Assembly: GCA_964564785.1 (NCBI GenBank) | Contig: CAZMCT010000027.1 | Location: forward strand, 1 to 33,526 | Direction of reading: 5' to 3' | Length of the DNA: 33,526 nucleotides | Source of the DNA: CAZMCT01 sp964564785 | GTDB lineage: Bacteria > Planctomycetota > Phycisphaerae > UBA1845 > Fen-1342 | Part shown: positions 8,191 to 15,877 of the stretch, in pieces | Position numbering within the stretch: position 1 is the first letter of the stretch | Layout: each line of letters begins with the position of its first letter | Made by a program: the position numbers and the translations under genes | The notes under the pieces: model-generated | The model's input: the letters and a program-made list of their open reading frames with translations, nothing else | What the model was told of the DNA's origin: nothing | Database searches by the model: none

Positions 8191-9471
8191 TCACGCGGCG
8201 CCGGGGACGGACCGGGGGCGATCGAGGGTATTGATCGCGGCGGGCTCCGCGGCCCCGCGGTTCACTGGCCGGTAGAGCGTGTCGCGCTCGACGGGTTCGC
8301 AGCCCGCCTCGCGAACCAGGCGTCGGATCTGGTCGACCGTCAGTTCCTGGCGGTTCGTGCCCTGCCCCTCGCGTTTGGTGATGTCGTACCAGGTCACGGT
8401 GCCGTCGAAGTCGTCCACGCCCCAGTTCAGCGCCACTTGCGCCAGCTTGGGCGACTGCATGACCCAGAACGCCTTGAGGTGCGGGATGTTATCCAGCATC
8501 AGCCGCGCCACGGCCAGCGTGCGCAAGTCGTCTAGGCCGGTGGGGCCCGGCAGGTGCGCCAGGGCGCTGCCGTCGGGGATGAACGAGAGCGGCACGAAGC
8601 AGTTGAACGCCGCTTTTCGCCGGCTCAGCGACTCGTCCTGGTGGGCTCGCAGCTTGAGCATGTGCTGGATGCGCTCTTCAACGGACTCGATGTGACCGTA
8701 GAGCATTGTGGCGTTCGACGGGATACCGAGCTCGTGGGCGGTGCGGTGCACGTCGAACCAGTGCGCTTCACCCACCTTGGCCTTGAAGGCCTCCGCGTGC
8801 ACGCGGTCGTCGAAGATCTCCGCCCCGCCACCCGGCAGCGCGTCGAGGCCGGCGTCGCGCAGCTCGGTCAGCACCTCGGCGATGCTCCGCCGCGGCCGCG
8901 CGATCCGCGTGAAGTGCACAATCTCGATGGCCGTGAAGGCCTTGATGTGCAACGTCGGGCAGCGCTGCCGGATCCCGCGGCACAGGTCGGTGTAGTACGA
9001 AAACGGCAGCCGCGGGTGCAGCCCGCCGACGATGTGCACTTCGGTCGCGCCACGCGCGGCAGCCTCGGCCGCGAGCTCGACAATTTCCGACACGGTGTAC
9101 TCGTAGCCCGCCGCTCCGGCCGACTCGTCGGCGGAGGTCGGGGGGCACGTGGGAAGGTGGGAAAGGCCGCCGGCTGGAGCACCTCGATCCCTCGCTCCCA
9201 TGATCCCTTGATCCCGCGCCGGATACGGCCGGTAGAACGAGCAGAACTTGCACCGCAGCACGCAATAGTTCGTGTAGTTGATGTGCCGGTTGATGTTGTA
9301 ATAGGCCCGCCGGCCGTGGAGCCGCTCGCGGACCGCGTTCGCCAGTTCGCCCAGGGTGAAGATGTCGCGCGTGCGGTAGAGCGCCAGCCCGTCCTCGGCG
9401 GACAACCGCGCACCGCGTTCGAGCTTGTCCCGAATCGGCGCCAGTGCGGAATCGGCTAACGTACTCATCAT
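8191..9471 (-). CDS. mqnE: Aminofutalosine synthase MqnE (radical SAM)
   Basis: A radical SAM enzyme of menaquinone synthesis by the futalosine route; it adds the adenosyl radical to 3-[(1-carboxyvinyl)oxy]benzoate to form aminofutalosine. The 4Fe-4S cysteines are C70, C74 and C77 (NYCVLRCKFCSFYR). Further family marks are VHIVGGLHPRLPFSYY, HIKAFTAIEI, LPGGGAEIF and SNATMLYGHIE. The start is ATG 9471 (another ATG at 9468); upstream codons to 9570 look non-coding. At 426 residues it is longer than the usual 360-390. The excess is a low-complexity insertion after the cysteine loop (about residues 85-122) and a roughly 20-residue C-terminal tail. No other mqn gene is in the window. Confidence 0.9.
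   Translation of the reverse strand: MMSTLADSALAPIRDKLERGARLSAEDGLALYRTRDIFTLGELANAVRERLHGRRAYYNINRHINYTNYCVLRCKFCSFYRPYPARDQGIMGARDRGAPAGGLSHLPTCPPTSADESAGAAGYEYTVSEIVELAAEAAARGATEVHIVGGLHPRLPFSYYTDLCRGIRQRCPTLHIKAFTAIEIVHFTRIARPRRSIAEVLTELRDAGLDALPGGGAEIFDDRVHAEAFKAKVGEAHWFDVHRTAHELGIPSNATMLYGHIESVEERIQHMLKLRAHQDESLSRRKAAFNCFVPLSFIPDGSALAHLPGPTGLDDLRTLAVARLMLDNIPHLKAFWVMQSPKLAQVALNWGVDDFDGTVTWYDITKREGQGTNRQELTVDQIRRLVREAGCEPVERDTLYRPVNRGAAEPAAINTLDRPRSVPGAA
9109..9219 (-). repeat. Low-complexity in-frame insertion inside mqnE
   Basis: Between the cysteine loop and the next helix (YEYTVSEIVELA) there are about 37 extra codons. The DNA holds short tandem units: GATCCCT-type repeats at 9186-9215 and two copies of GTGGGAA at 9149-9163. 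The encoded peptide (RDQGIMGARDRG, then LSHLPTCPP) looks like translated intergenic repeat, not part of the enzyme fold. The reading frame is kept. Confidence 0.6.
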
Positions 9472-9483
9472 GGGATCGACATC

Positions 9484-9499
9484 CTCCCCGGCCGGGGAG
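9484..9499. repeat. Perfect 16-bp palindrome upstream of mqnE
   Basis: CTCCCC-GGCC-GGGGAG is its own reverse complement and sits 13 bp before the mqnE start, in the divergent space shared with the thioredoxin gene. It could be an operator or a leader hairpin; nothing else supports a specific role. Confidence 0.4.
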
Positions 9500-9606
9500 T
9501 TACGCCGGGCGGGAAAACGGTCGAACACGGATATCATAGTGTATGCCGGCGCCGGCCCGGCGGCCGCCAAGCGCCCCGGTGCGGGCCGAGACCGAAGGAG
9601 TCATGC

Positions 9607-10212
9607 GTGAAGAATCTGTGGCCGGCGTTGATCGTCGCGGGTCTGGCCGTGATGGTGGTGGTGCAGCTCACGAGCCGCGGATCGCGGTGAGGGATCACGA
9701 TCGGGCCCGGTCCGGGCCCGCAGGGCGATCCGGCCGTCAGCCCCGTCGCACAGTCGAGGAGCGCCGACGCGGCCCGCGCATTCGAGGGCCGGACGCTGGA
9801 CGGCCGGGCAGTGCGCTTTCCCGATGATTATCGCGGCAAGCTGGTGCTGCTGGATTTCTGGGCGACCTGGTGCGGACCGTGCCGCGCGGAGATGCCGCGG
9901 GTGGTGGCGGCATTCGAGCAGTACCGGTCGCGGGGATTCGAGATTCTGGGGGTCACGCTCGACGCTGCGCAACGTGTGCCGGCCGAGCGGGTCGAGCAGT
10001 ACCTACGCGAGGCTCGCGTGGGCTGGCCGCAAATCTACGAGGGTGCCGCCCCGATCGCGCAAGCTTACAACGTGAGCGGCATCCCGACCGCGTTCCTGGT
10101 CAACGGGGACACCGGCGCGATCGTGGCTGCGGGGGACGAACTGCGCGGCGCAGCCCTGGCCCGCACGCTCGAGCGGCACCTCGCGCATCGGACGAGCGTC
10201 GCCCCGCGCTGA
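9607..10212 (+). pseudogene. TlpA-like thioredoxin with an in-frame TGA after the membrane anchor
   Basis: Reading from GTG 9607, which has a perfect AAGGAG (9595-9600) 6 nt upstream, gives a 27-residue membrane anchor (KNLWPALIVAGLAVMVVV), then TGA at 9688-9690. The same frame continues without further stops through a short linker, the strand FEGRTLDGRAVRF, and a full thioredoxin domain with WATWCGPC and the cis-proline loop SGIPTAFLV, ending at 10212. Such proteins are membrane-anchored periplasmic disulfide reductases used in cytochrome maturation or redox control. The only start after the TGA is GTG 9811, which lacks a ribosome site, loses the anchor and cuts into the first strand. Either the gene is broken, the base is a sequencing error, or the stop is read through. 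Confidence 0.7.
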
Positions 10213-10243
10213 TTCGGCCGACGGTCGAGCCGGGGACGCGTGC

Positions 10244-10672
10244 TCAGGCGAGCACGCACTCCGCCTCGGGCTGCACGGGCGCCCCGCTCAGGAGTTCGAC
10301 AAACGCGTTCAGCGTCGACTCGAACTCCTGCCGGGCCCAATCCGCGTTCAGCCGGCCGATCCGCTCGCGGACCCGCCGCGCCTTGGGCTCGGTGCCGAGC
10401 ACGAAGGTTTCGCAGCTCAGCTCGAATTCGCCCAGCCCGACGGACTTGAAGATCAGCAGCACGTACGCGTCTTCGACCAGCTCGAACTTGAACGAGCGGC
10501 GTCCGACCTCGTGCAGCGGCACGCTCGCCGTGAACCCGTGCCGCCCGAGGAACCCGGTCAGGTCCTCGAACACGGGCTGCACGTGCTGGTCCAGCGCCTC
10601 GTCCAGCCGCGCCCCCCATTGCGTCTGGACCCGGCCCAGCTTCTCGGTGAACGACTGCTTCCAGTCTCTCAT
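10244..10672 (-). CDS. Hypothetical protein, last gene of the GTPase operon
   Basis: A 142-residue soluble protein I do not recognise. It has N-terminal amphipathic helices (about 1-45), a beta-rich middle with FKFELVEDAYVLLIF (around 62-76) and ELSCETFVLG, and a C-terminal helix (about 95-130). The start is ATG 10672, preceded by GGAGG at 6-nt spacing, so it is very probably translated. It lies 127 bp downstream of the GAP1-like gene on the same strand and may be the last member of that operon; the larger gap leaves this uncertain. No signal peptide or membrane helix is seen. Confidence 0.6.
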   Translation of the reverse strand: MRDWKQSFTEKLGRVQTQWGARLDEALDQHVQPVFEDLTGFLGRHGFTASVPLHEVGRRSFKFELVEDAYVLLIFKSVGLGEFELSCETFVLGTEPKARRVRERIGRLNADWARQEFESTLNAFVELLSGAPVQPEAECVLA

Positions 10673-10799
10673 GGATCGCCTCCGGCAGGTTCTCGGGCTA
10701 TCGCGTTCATGCGGAAGCCCTGGTTACAGTGTAAAAAACGTCGTCGGCCCCGCGCTCCAGCCCCGTCCCGCACGTCGTGCGGCGCCACTTCTCGGGCGT

Positions 10800-11915
10800 T
10801 CATGCCGGAGCCAGGGCCGCGCGGCGCGCCGCCAACGCGCCCTCGAATGCCGCCCGCAATTCCACCAAAACCGGGTTCGACGACCCCCAGGGACCGATCA
10901 TGTGCCGACTGGCCAGCTCCTGGAGCACCGTCGCATCCGCCGTGGGCACCCGCTCCAGATCACGTTGCAGGTCCGCGATCTGGTTCAGCATGGCCGGCGT
11001 GCAGGCTTCCGTAAGCCGGGTCGCCAGGGCGGACACGCTGCGGCCGGTCCGCCACGCCTGGCGGACCAGACCCAGCCAGGCCGCGTGCGCCGAGCCCGCG
11101 GCCGCCAGTTCCGACCATTGGACCACAGGCAGCTCGTGTTCCTGGGCCACGCGTTGGGCTTCGGCCGCCGATGCTTCGGCCAGCATCAGGTTGAAGCGGC
11201 GTGCGGGCGAAAACCGGAAGCCGAGCGAGAGCGACAAACGCGCACGCCGATAGAGGGGCGTGGCGTGCAGTACGTGGTGCACGAGCGCGCGAGGATCGGG
11301 CGCTCCGACAACGAGCAGCTCGCGCTCCGCGAGCACGGCGGCAAGTATGGCCAGCAGCCGCTCGACGTCGCGCTCGTCCGTGAGTGGACTCGGCGGCGGG
11401 AGCGCGCCGGCGTCGGCCGGAATGCCGAGCGGCTCGATGTGGGTGGGGGGGCGTTGGACGTAAGGATCCCAGTGCCGGCCGAGGGCCGCCCGGGCAGCGG
11501 CCTCGACCCGCAGCGGGTCGCAGCCCAGTCCCCGGTCATCCGCGGAGTTGAGCACGAGCACGTGGGTGTGCACGCGCATGCCGCCGCGGGCGGTCTGCTC
11601 GCGACCCGCATGGCAGGCGAAGAACAGGCAACGGCGCCCGCTGGCGAGCGGGAAGCTGGCGAGCCCGACGGCGTTGGGGCCGGGGTCGCAGAGACTCCCG
11701 TGCGACGGACCGCATTGGACGATCTCGCGTTTCTCGTCCGCCGTGATCCCGCCGCTGGCGCCGACCAGTCGATATCCGCGGCCGAGCGGGCCGGGGACCG
11801 ACGTAAAGACGGCTTGCTCGGCGCAGACCAGACCCGGGCCGGCGAGCGGCGGGGGGGTCACAACGGCGGGGCGGCTGGCCGCCAACAGGCGAGTCAGATT
11901 TGTTCGACCATCCAT
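10800..11915 (-). CDS. GTPase-associated protein 1 (GAP1)-like protein
   Basis: A 371-residue soluble protein whose N-terminal 130 residues resemble the GAP1 N-terminal domain found beside bacterial TRAFAC GTPases: EQAVFTS at 33-39, GRGYRLVGASGGIT at 45-58, and RGGMRVHTHVLVL at 110-122. The rest is helical and Ala/Arg-rich (about 190-371), as expected for middle and C-terminal GAP1 regions, but is less clearly assignable. The family is defined by genome context; no biochemical activity is established to my knowledge. Its ATG (11915) overlaps the end of the GTPase gene by 22 bp with GGAG upstream, so the two are translationally coupled and probably work together. The family call is from memory of motifs; a profile search would settle it. 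Confidence 0.55.
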   Translation of the reverse strand: MDGRTNLTRLLAASRPAVVTPPPLAGPGLVCAEQAVFTSVPGPLGRGYRLVGASGGITADEKREIVQCGPSHGSLCDPGPNAVGLASFPLASGRRCLFFACHAGREQTARGGMRVHTHVLVLNSADDRGLGCDPLRVEAAARAALGRHWDPYVQRPPTHIEPLGIPADAGALPPPSPLTDERDVERLLAILAAVLAERELLVVGAPDPRALVHHVLHATPLYRRARLSLSLGFRFSPARRFNLMLAEASAAEAQRVAQEHELPVVQWSELAAAGSAHAAWLGLVRQAWRTGRSVSALATRLTEACTPAMLNQIADLQRDLERVPTADATVLQELASRHMIGPWGSSNPVLVELRAAFEGALAARRAALAPA

Positions 11916-12778
11916 TCAAACGGCTCCAGGATGCCGCGCAGCGCGGTGTGCAGCGGCACGGGCGTCACAAAATCCTCTTCCGGCGCGGTGGCGTAGGCGA
12001 GCGAGCCGACCACGCTACAGGCGAAGAAACGCACGTTCGCGAAGCGACTCTCGCACATGTTCCATAGACGGTTGAGGTTGGCGGCCACGAACCGCTGCGG
12101 ATCCTCGAAACACTCCGGGAAATAGTCGGCCTTGGTGAGCACCACCGCGATCGGCGTGTCGAGCTTGCGGTCGCGCGACCCCGCCAGCGTCGCGTCCAGA
12201 TAGCTCATCATCTTCAGGGCGAAGAAATCGGGCTGGGCCGAGCCGCTGCCCGAGAGGGCGGCGTCGACCAGCAGCAGAATGCCCGCCGAGCGGGTCAGCA
12301 GGTTCTGGATGACCTTGAAGGTGGCGGGGAAGGCCACCTCGGCCGCGATCGCCTCGCCGGCCATGTCGGGCATCAGGAGGTCGATCCACTTGGCGGTGCG
12401 GCCGCGTTGGCAGACCTGATAATAAGCCCATTTCCACTCGTTCGACTCGACGGGGGTCTTGGGCGGGAACATGCGGTAGGCCATGTGGCTGACCACGACC
12501 AGCTGGAGATCGACGGAGTAGGCGCCGCGGGGGACGGCCTCGAAGTTGTTGGCGCGCTGGGAGAGCATGTCGAGCAGGAACCCGAGATAGACGGTCTTGC
12601 CGACGTTGCTGTCGCCGACGACGCTGACGATCCGCGGGGCGCGCTGCTGGGCGGCGGACTCGTGCACCAGCGCCATGGGGGCGCCGCAGGTCTTGCATTG
12701 CGTGTTTTGGGGCGGATTGCGGGCCTCGCAGATGCCGCAGGAGGCGTAGCTGTTCGGCGGCGGAACGATGATGTTCAT
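11894..12778 (-). CDS. Zinc-ribbon TRAFAC-like GTPase
   Basis: A 294-residue protein with an N-terminal zinc ribbon, C14/C17 and C28/C31, followed by a GTPase domain. The P-loop is GDSNVGKT at 55-62, switch 2 is PDMAGE with D138 and G141, and the base-specificity motif is TKAD at 215-218. YLGFLLDML directly after the P-loop is like the double-GTPase/GAP1-associated GTPases of bacterial NTPase-centred systems. A hydrophobic strand GILLLVDA (166-173) fits the G-domain core. No membrane segment is seen. The start is ATG 12778, with GGGAG upstream. It lies 33 bp after the FGE-like gene and overlaps the GAP1-like gene. I infer a nucleotide-dependent switch controlling its neighbours. Confidence 0.8.
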   Translation of the reverse strand: MNIIVPPPNSYASCGICEARNPPQNTQCKTCGAPMALVHESAAQQRAPRIVSVVGDSNVGKTVYLGFLLDMLSQRANNFEAVPRGAYSVDLQLVVVSHMAYRMFPPKTPVESNEWKWAYYQVCQRGRTAKWIDLLMPDMAGEAIAAEVAFPATFKVIQNLLTRSAGILLLVDAALSGSGSAQPDFFALKMMSYLDATLAGSRDRKLDTPIAVVLTKADYFPECFEDPQRFVAANLNRLWNMCESRFANVRFFACSVVGSLAYATAPEEDFVTPVPLHTALRGILEPFEWMVEQI

Positions 12779-12811
12779 GGTCTTACTCCCGTCCCGGCTT
12801 CACCACCGCGA

Positions 12812-13774
12812 TCAACCCGGCGGCAAATTGAGTGCGCAGCGCAGGCCCGTGTTGTTGGTCCGCACCATGCAGCTCAGCCCGGTCCGGAAATCGCTGGTCG
12901 CCTGCCACGGAAAATAGGTATCGAACGCACCGCCGCGAACACTCTTGAGCAGCGTGTCGCCGACCACCGCCCGACCGTCGCGGTCGGTGGCCTCGAAGTC
13001 CGAGCTGGTCCACTCCCACACGTTGCCGATCAGTTGCAGTACGCCATTGGGCGCGGCGCCGGCCTCGCACGCGTTCACCGGCAGCGTGTGGCCATGACCG
13101 CTGGCCCAGATGTTGCAGCAATCCAGGTCCAGGCCGTCGCCCCACGGGTAGCGGCGCGGCATGCTGCCGGTGGTGCGCAGCCGCCAACTGGCCGCCATCT
13201 GCCACTCCGATTCGGTCGGCAGCCGAAGCCCGGCCCAGCGGGCAAACGCCTCGGCCTCGTAGTAGCACACCCCCACGACCGGGTGCTGGGCAAACCGCGA
13301 GTCGTGCCGGCCCTCGCGCCAGAAGCGGGGGGCGCTCACGCCGGTCTGGTCCTTGAAGTTGATCAGGTGCGGCCAGACATCCTGCGGCCAATGTTCGAGG
13401 TTTTCGTAGCCCCCGTCGTCCACGAAGCTCTGGAATTGGGCGTTGGTCACGGCGTGGCGGGCCAGCAGGAAGGGCTGCGTCTCGAAATCCTGCTCGGGCT
13501 GGCCGGGCTGGTCGTAGATCGTCAGCGGAATCGTGGCGAGCCCCTCCGGAACCAGCGCGAAACGCTCGTCCACCGCCCGCATGGCCAGGCCCAGCACCTG
13601 CTGAAAGTCGGGCCGCGCGGCCCACTCGGCCGGCCGGGCCAGGATCAACCCGAGCCGCCCAAGCTGAAGGGCGCGGGCCAGCGGATCCGCGGGCAACGTG
13701 CTGGTGGGCGCCGGCACGAAATCGCGGGCCGCGTTTGCATCGTCGGATTTTCGTGAAAACAAGCCCAGGGGCAT
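12812..13774 (-). CDS. FGE/SUMF1-like (formylglycine-generating enzyme family) protein lacking the active-site cysteines
   Basis: A 320-residue protein with an FGE-sulfatase/EgtB/PvdO-type C-type-lectin fold in residues about 85-318. Family marks in order: HAVTNAQFQSFVDDGGYE (107-124), HPVVGVCYYEAEAFARW (164-180), LPTESEWQMAA (185-195), YPWGD (209-213), NVWEWTSS (251-258), VRGGAFD (279-285) and NTGLRCAL (308-315). In true FGE the segment after the GG motif holds the two copper-binding cysteines; here it reads FDTYFPWQATSDF with none. The protein is therefore probably not a formylglycine oxidase but a binding or sensing version, as in several bacterial conflict or signalling systems. Residues 1-80 are an unassigned extension. 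GGAG precedes ATG 13774. Confidence 0.75.
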   Translation of the reverse strand: MPLGLFSRKSDDANAARDFVPAPTSTLPADPLARALQLGRLGLILARPAEWAARPDFQQVLGLAMRAVDERFALVPEGLATIPLTIYDQPGQPEQDFETQPFLLARHAVTNAQFQSFVDDGGYENLEHWPQDVWPHLINFKDQTGVSAPRFWREGRHDSRFAQHPVVGVCYYEAEAFARWAGLRLPTESEWQMAASWRLRTTGSMPRRYPWGDGLDLDCCNIWASGHGHTLPVNACEAGAAPNGVLQLIGNVWEWTSSDFEATDRDGRAVVGDTLLKSVRGGAFDTYFPWQATSDFRTGLSCMVRTNNTGLRCALNLPPG

Positions 13775-13810
13775 TGGTCATCTCCGCCGCATGCGCGGGA
13801 ACGTCGCCGC

Positions 13811-14839
13811 CTATCCCGCCCCGATCGCCCGCCGCTTCGCATCGCGGCACAACTTCTGGAATCGCTGGAGCGCCCCGCGGGCCCGCTCATCCGCCCCGCC
13901 CGCCGCTTCGCCCGCAGGCGCGGCCGGCGGCGCCGCCGGGGGCCTGCTCGGCAACAGGTCGTTGCTCTGCTCCGTCAGCCGGCCGAGTTCCGTCTCGAGC
14001 TGCTTCTGGAGCGCGGCCAGACTGTTCCGCGCCGTCTCGATCTCGCGCATCCGCGCCTCGCAGTCCTGCTGCGCCTTGCGCAACTGCTCGCGCTGCTGAT
14101 CCAGTTCGGCCCGCTGCTCGGCCAGGACCCGCGAGAGGTTCGTCAGCTCCACGCCCCGCGATTCCAACTCGGTGGTCCGCTTGCGAATCTCCTCGTGCTG
14201 ACCCAGGACGGCCGACTCGCGGGCCGCCAGCTCCTGTTGCCGCTGATCCAGCTCGATCCGCTGCTGTTCGAGCTGGGCCGCCGCCTGGGCCGCCTGCTGG
14301 TCGAGCGCGGCGAGCCGCGTCCGCTCGGCCTCGAGGGCGGCCGTGCGCTGCTGAAGCTCTTGCGCGGCCGCCGCGAGACGCTGCTCGCGCTCATCGAGCC
14401 CCGCACCGCGCGTCTTCAGCTCGCGCTCGGCCTCGGTCAGCCGGGCCTGGAGCTCCCGCTGGCGTTTCTCGAGTTCGGCCGGTGCGGCCTCCAGCCGCCG
14501 GGCGGTCTCGGCCAGATCGCGCTCGCGCGCCGCGAGTTGCGCCTCGCGCTCCTGGAGCGCGGCGTCGCGTTGCTGGTGCTCGGCCGCCAGCCGCTGCGAC
14601 TCTTGTAACAGGGTCTCTTTCTGCTGCGTGACTTCCCCGTAGTACTCCTCGAGCGCAACCCGGCACTCCTCCAGCGCCGCGGTGCGCGCCGCCAGCAGAT
14701 CGCGCATCGACTGCATGGCCGCGATGATCTCGTGCCCGAGCGCCGCGAGACCCGCCGTGTCGATCGCCGGCAGCCCGCTCGGCTCGGCCGCGCCGGCGAC
14801 CGGCGTCTCATCTTCGCTTGGTTTTGCGCGCCGTATCAT
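13811..14839 (-). CDS. Long coiled-coil protein
   Basis: A 342-residue protein made almost wholly of heptad-like Glu/Gln/Ala/Leu/Arg repeats from about residue 35 to 295, with no Pro or Gly breaks over long stretches, so an extended coiled coil is clear. A Pro/Ala-rich linker (about 296-312) leads to a short basic C-terminal helix (ALQRFQKLCRDAKRRAIG). The first 30 residues are Pro/Glu-rich and probably disordered. No signal peptide is present. The ATG (14839) overlaps the upstream gene by 32 bp, with GGAG upstream, indicating translational coupling. I infer a scaffold for the GTPase, FGE-like and GAP1-like proteins encoded downstream. Coiled coils match many unrelated proteins, so homology alone would say little. 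Confidence 0.7.
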   Translation of the reverse strand: MIRRAKPSEDETPVAGAAEPSGLPAIDTAGLAALGHEIIAAMQSMRDLLAARTAALEECRVALEEYYGEVTQQKETLLQESQRLAAEHQQRDAALQEREAQLAARERDLAETARRLEAAPAELEKRQRELQARLTEAERELKTRGAGLDEREQRLAAAAQELQQRTAALEAERTRLAALDQQAAQAAAQLEQQRIELDQRQQELAARESAVLGQHEEIRKRTTELESRGVELTNLSRVLAEQRAELDQQREQLRKAQQDCEARMREIETARNSLAALQKQLETELGRLTEQSNDLLPSRPPAAPPAAPAGEAAGGADERARGALQRFQKLCRDAKRRAIGAG

Positions 14840-15344
14840 CCTTCGCTCCGAGCTGCTCCGCGTTCAACTCCGCCAGAATCTCGCGTACGCTGCGCCGCCC
14901 GCTCAGCCGCCGCTTCACGCGCACCGCCTTGGCCAGTTCCGGCTCCAGGCTCGCCAGCAAAGCCTCGTCCTCAGCCGTCTCGGGCCCTGCGCCCGCCGCC
15001 GTCGGCGCGGGCGGCGCCGACGCAGCTTCCGGCGGCACGCCGGTAGGCAGCTCACCCGCGAACAACGGCGTGCGGCCGCGACGGGGCGGCTCGGCCGGAG
15101 CCGTTGCCTCGGACGCCGGCGGCGCCGCGTCCGGCCGTGGCTCCTCGTCGGTCGGCGGCGAAACCTCAGACGCGAGCGAACCCACGGCCGGCGTGCTCTG
15201 GGCCGCCTCGGCCAGGGCCGCGTGTACGGCGTTGGCGCGCGCCGCCCATTCCGCCACTCGCACGCCCAACTCCTCGAGTTGGACGCTCAGGGCGCCAAGT
15301 TCGGACCGCATCGCCGCCAGTCGTTCTCCAACCGCCGCGTCCAT
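14808..15344 (-). CDS. Hypothetical protein with coiled-coil head and disordered linker
   Basis: A 178-residue protein, first gene of the operon. Residues 1-50 form an amphipathic helix likely to coil (MDAAVGERLAAMRSELGALS). Residues 55-120 are Pro/Ala/Glu-rich and probably disordered, and 125-178 end in a charged helical segment (LSGRRSVREILAELNAEQLG). I recognise no family. The start is ATG 15344, with GAGGTGG just upstream. It overlaps the long coiled-coil gene, so the two are probably made in fixed ratio and may form one complex; this is inference from the overlap. Confidence 0.6.
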   Translation of the reverse strand: MDAAVGERLAAMRSELGALSVQLEELGVRVAEWAARANAVHAALAEAAQSTPAVGSLASEVSPPTDEEPRPDAAPPASEATAPAEPPRRGRTPLFAGELPTGVPPEAASAPPAPTAAGAGPETAEDEALLASLEPELAKAVRVKRRLSGRRSVREILAELNAEQLGAKDDTARKTKRR

Positions 15345-15877
15345 TCCACCTCAATACTGGCAGAGCCGGCATCAACGTCATCGGCCCGGGGGGGCGCGCG
15401 CGTGAGCAGTGGTTGCGCCGCAACTCGGGGCGCGGCGCGCGGCACGGATAAAGCGGACCGGCCGGGACGACGGGCGCGGCGCGACACCCTCAACCGGCGC
15501 GCGCGGCGGCCGGCGGGTGAAGTTATGGGGAGCACGCGCGGCCGGCGACAGCCTCGGCGTTGCGTGTGTCTTGGCGAGGCGCGCGGCGGTCTGACAGGTC
15601 GGAGTCGCGCCACGTCCGGAAAACCGCGCATCGGTCCATGGGCTCGGCGGGGCATGTGATGCGGGCTTTGCCGCTGGTTTCGGGAGACTGTGTCGCGGGC
15701 GCTGCCCGGGTCATCATTGCGAGCCGGTCGCCGAGGCACGCGACGGCCGCGCGAGCTCGAGCAGACGTGGCCGCTTTGGAATCCGGACGATCGGTCGGGC
15801 CGTCAGCGGCGGCGAGACCGTAAACGCCACGCCCCCCCGGACGTTGCGGGCAGACGGCCACGCGTGTTGACGCGCAC
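15345..15877. other. Intergenic region upstream of the GTPase operon
   Basis: About 530 bp between the operon's first start codon and the end of the YhbY-like gene. Short open frames exist on both strands, but none has a ribosome site together with a recognisable product. I see no clear sigma-70 promoter, although this is where the operon promoter should lie. Confidence 0.4.

Noticed and set aside
9688..9690. Genome-wide TGA reassignment as explanation for the broken thioredoxin gene
   Set aside because: TGA ends many genes here at the expected family length (LOG protein, fabF, the kinase before ggt), and no other conserved gene has internal TGA codons.
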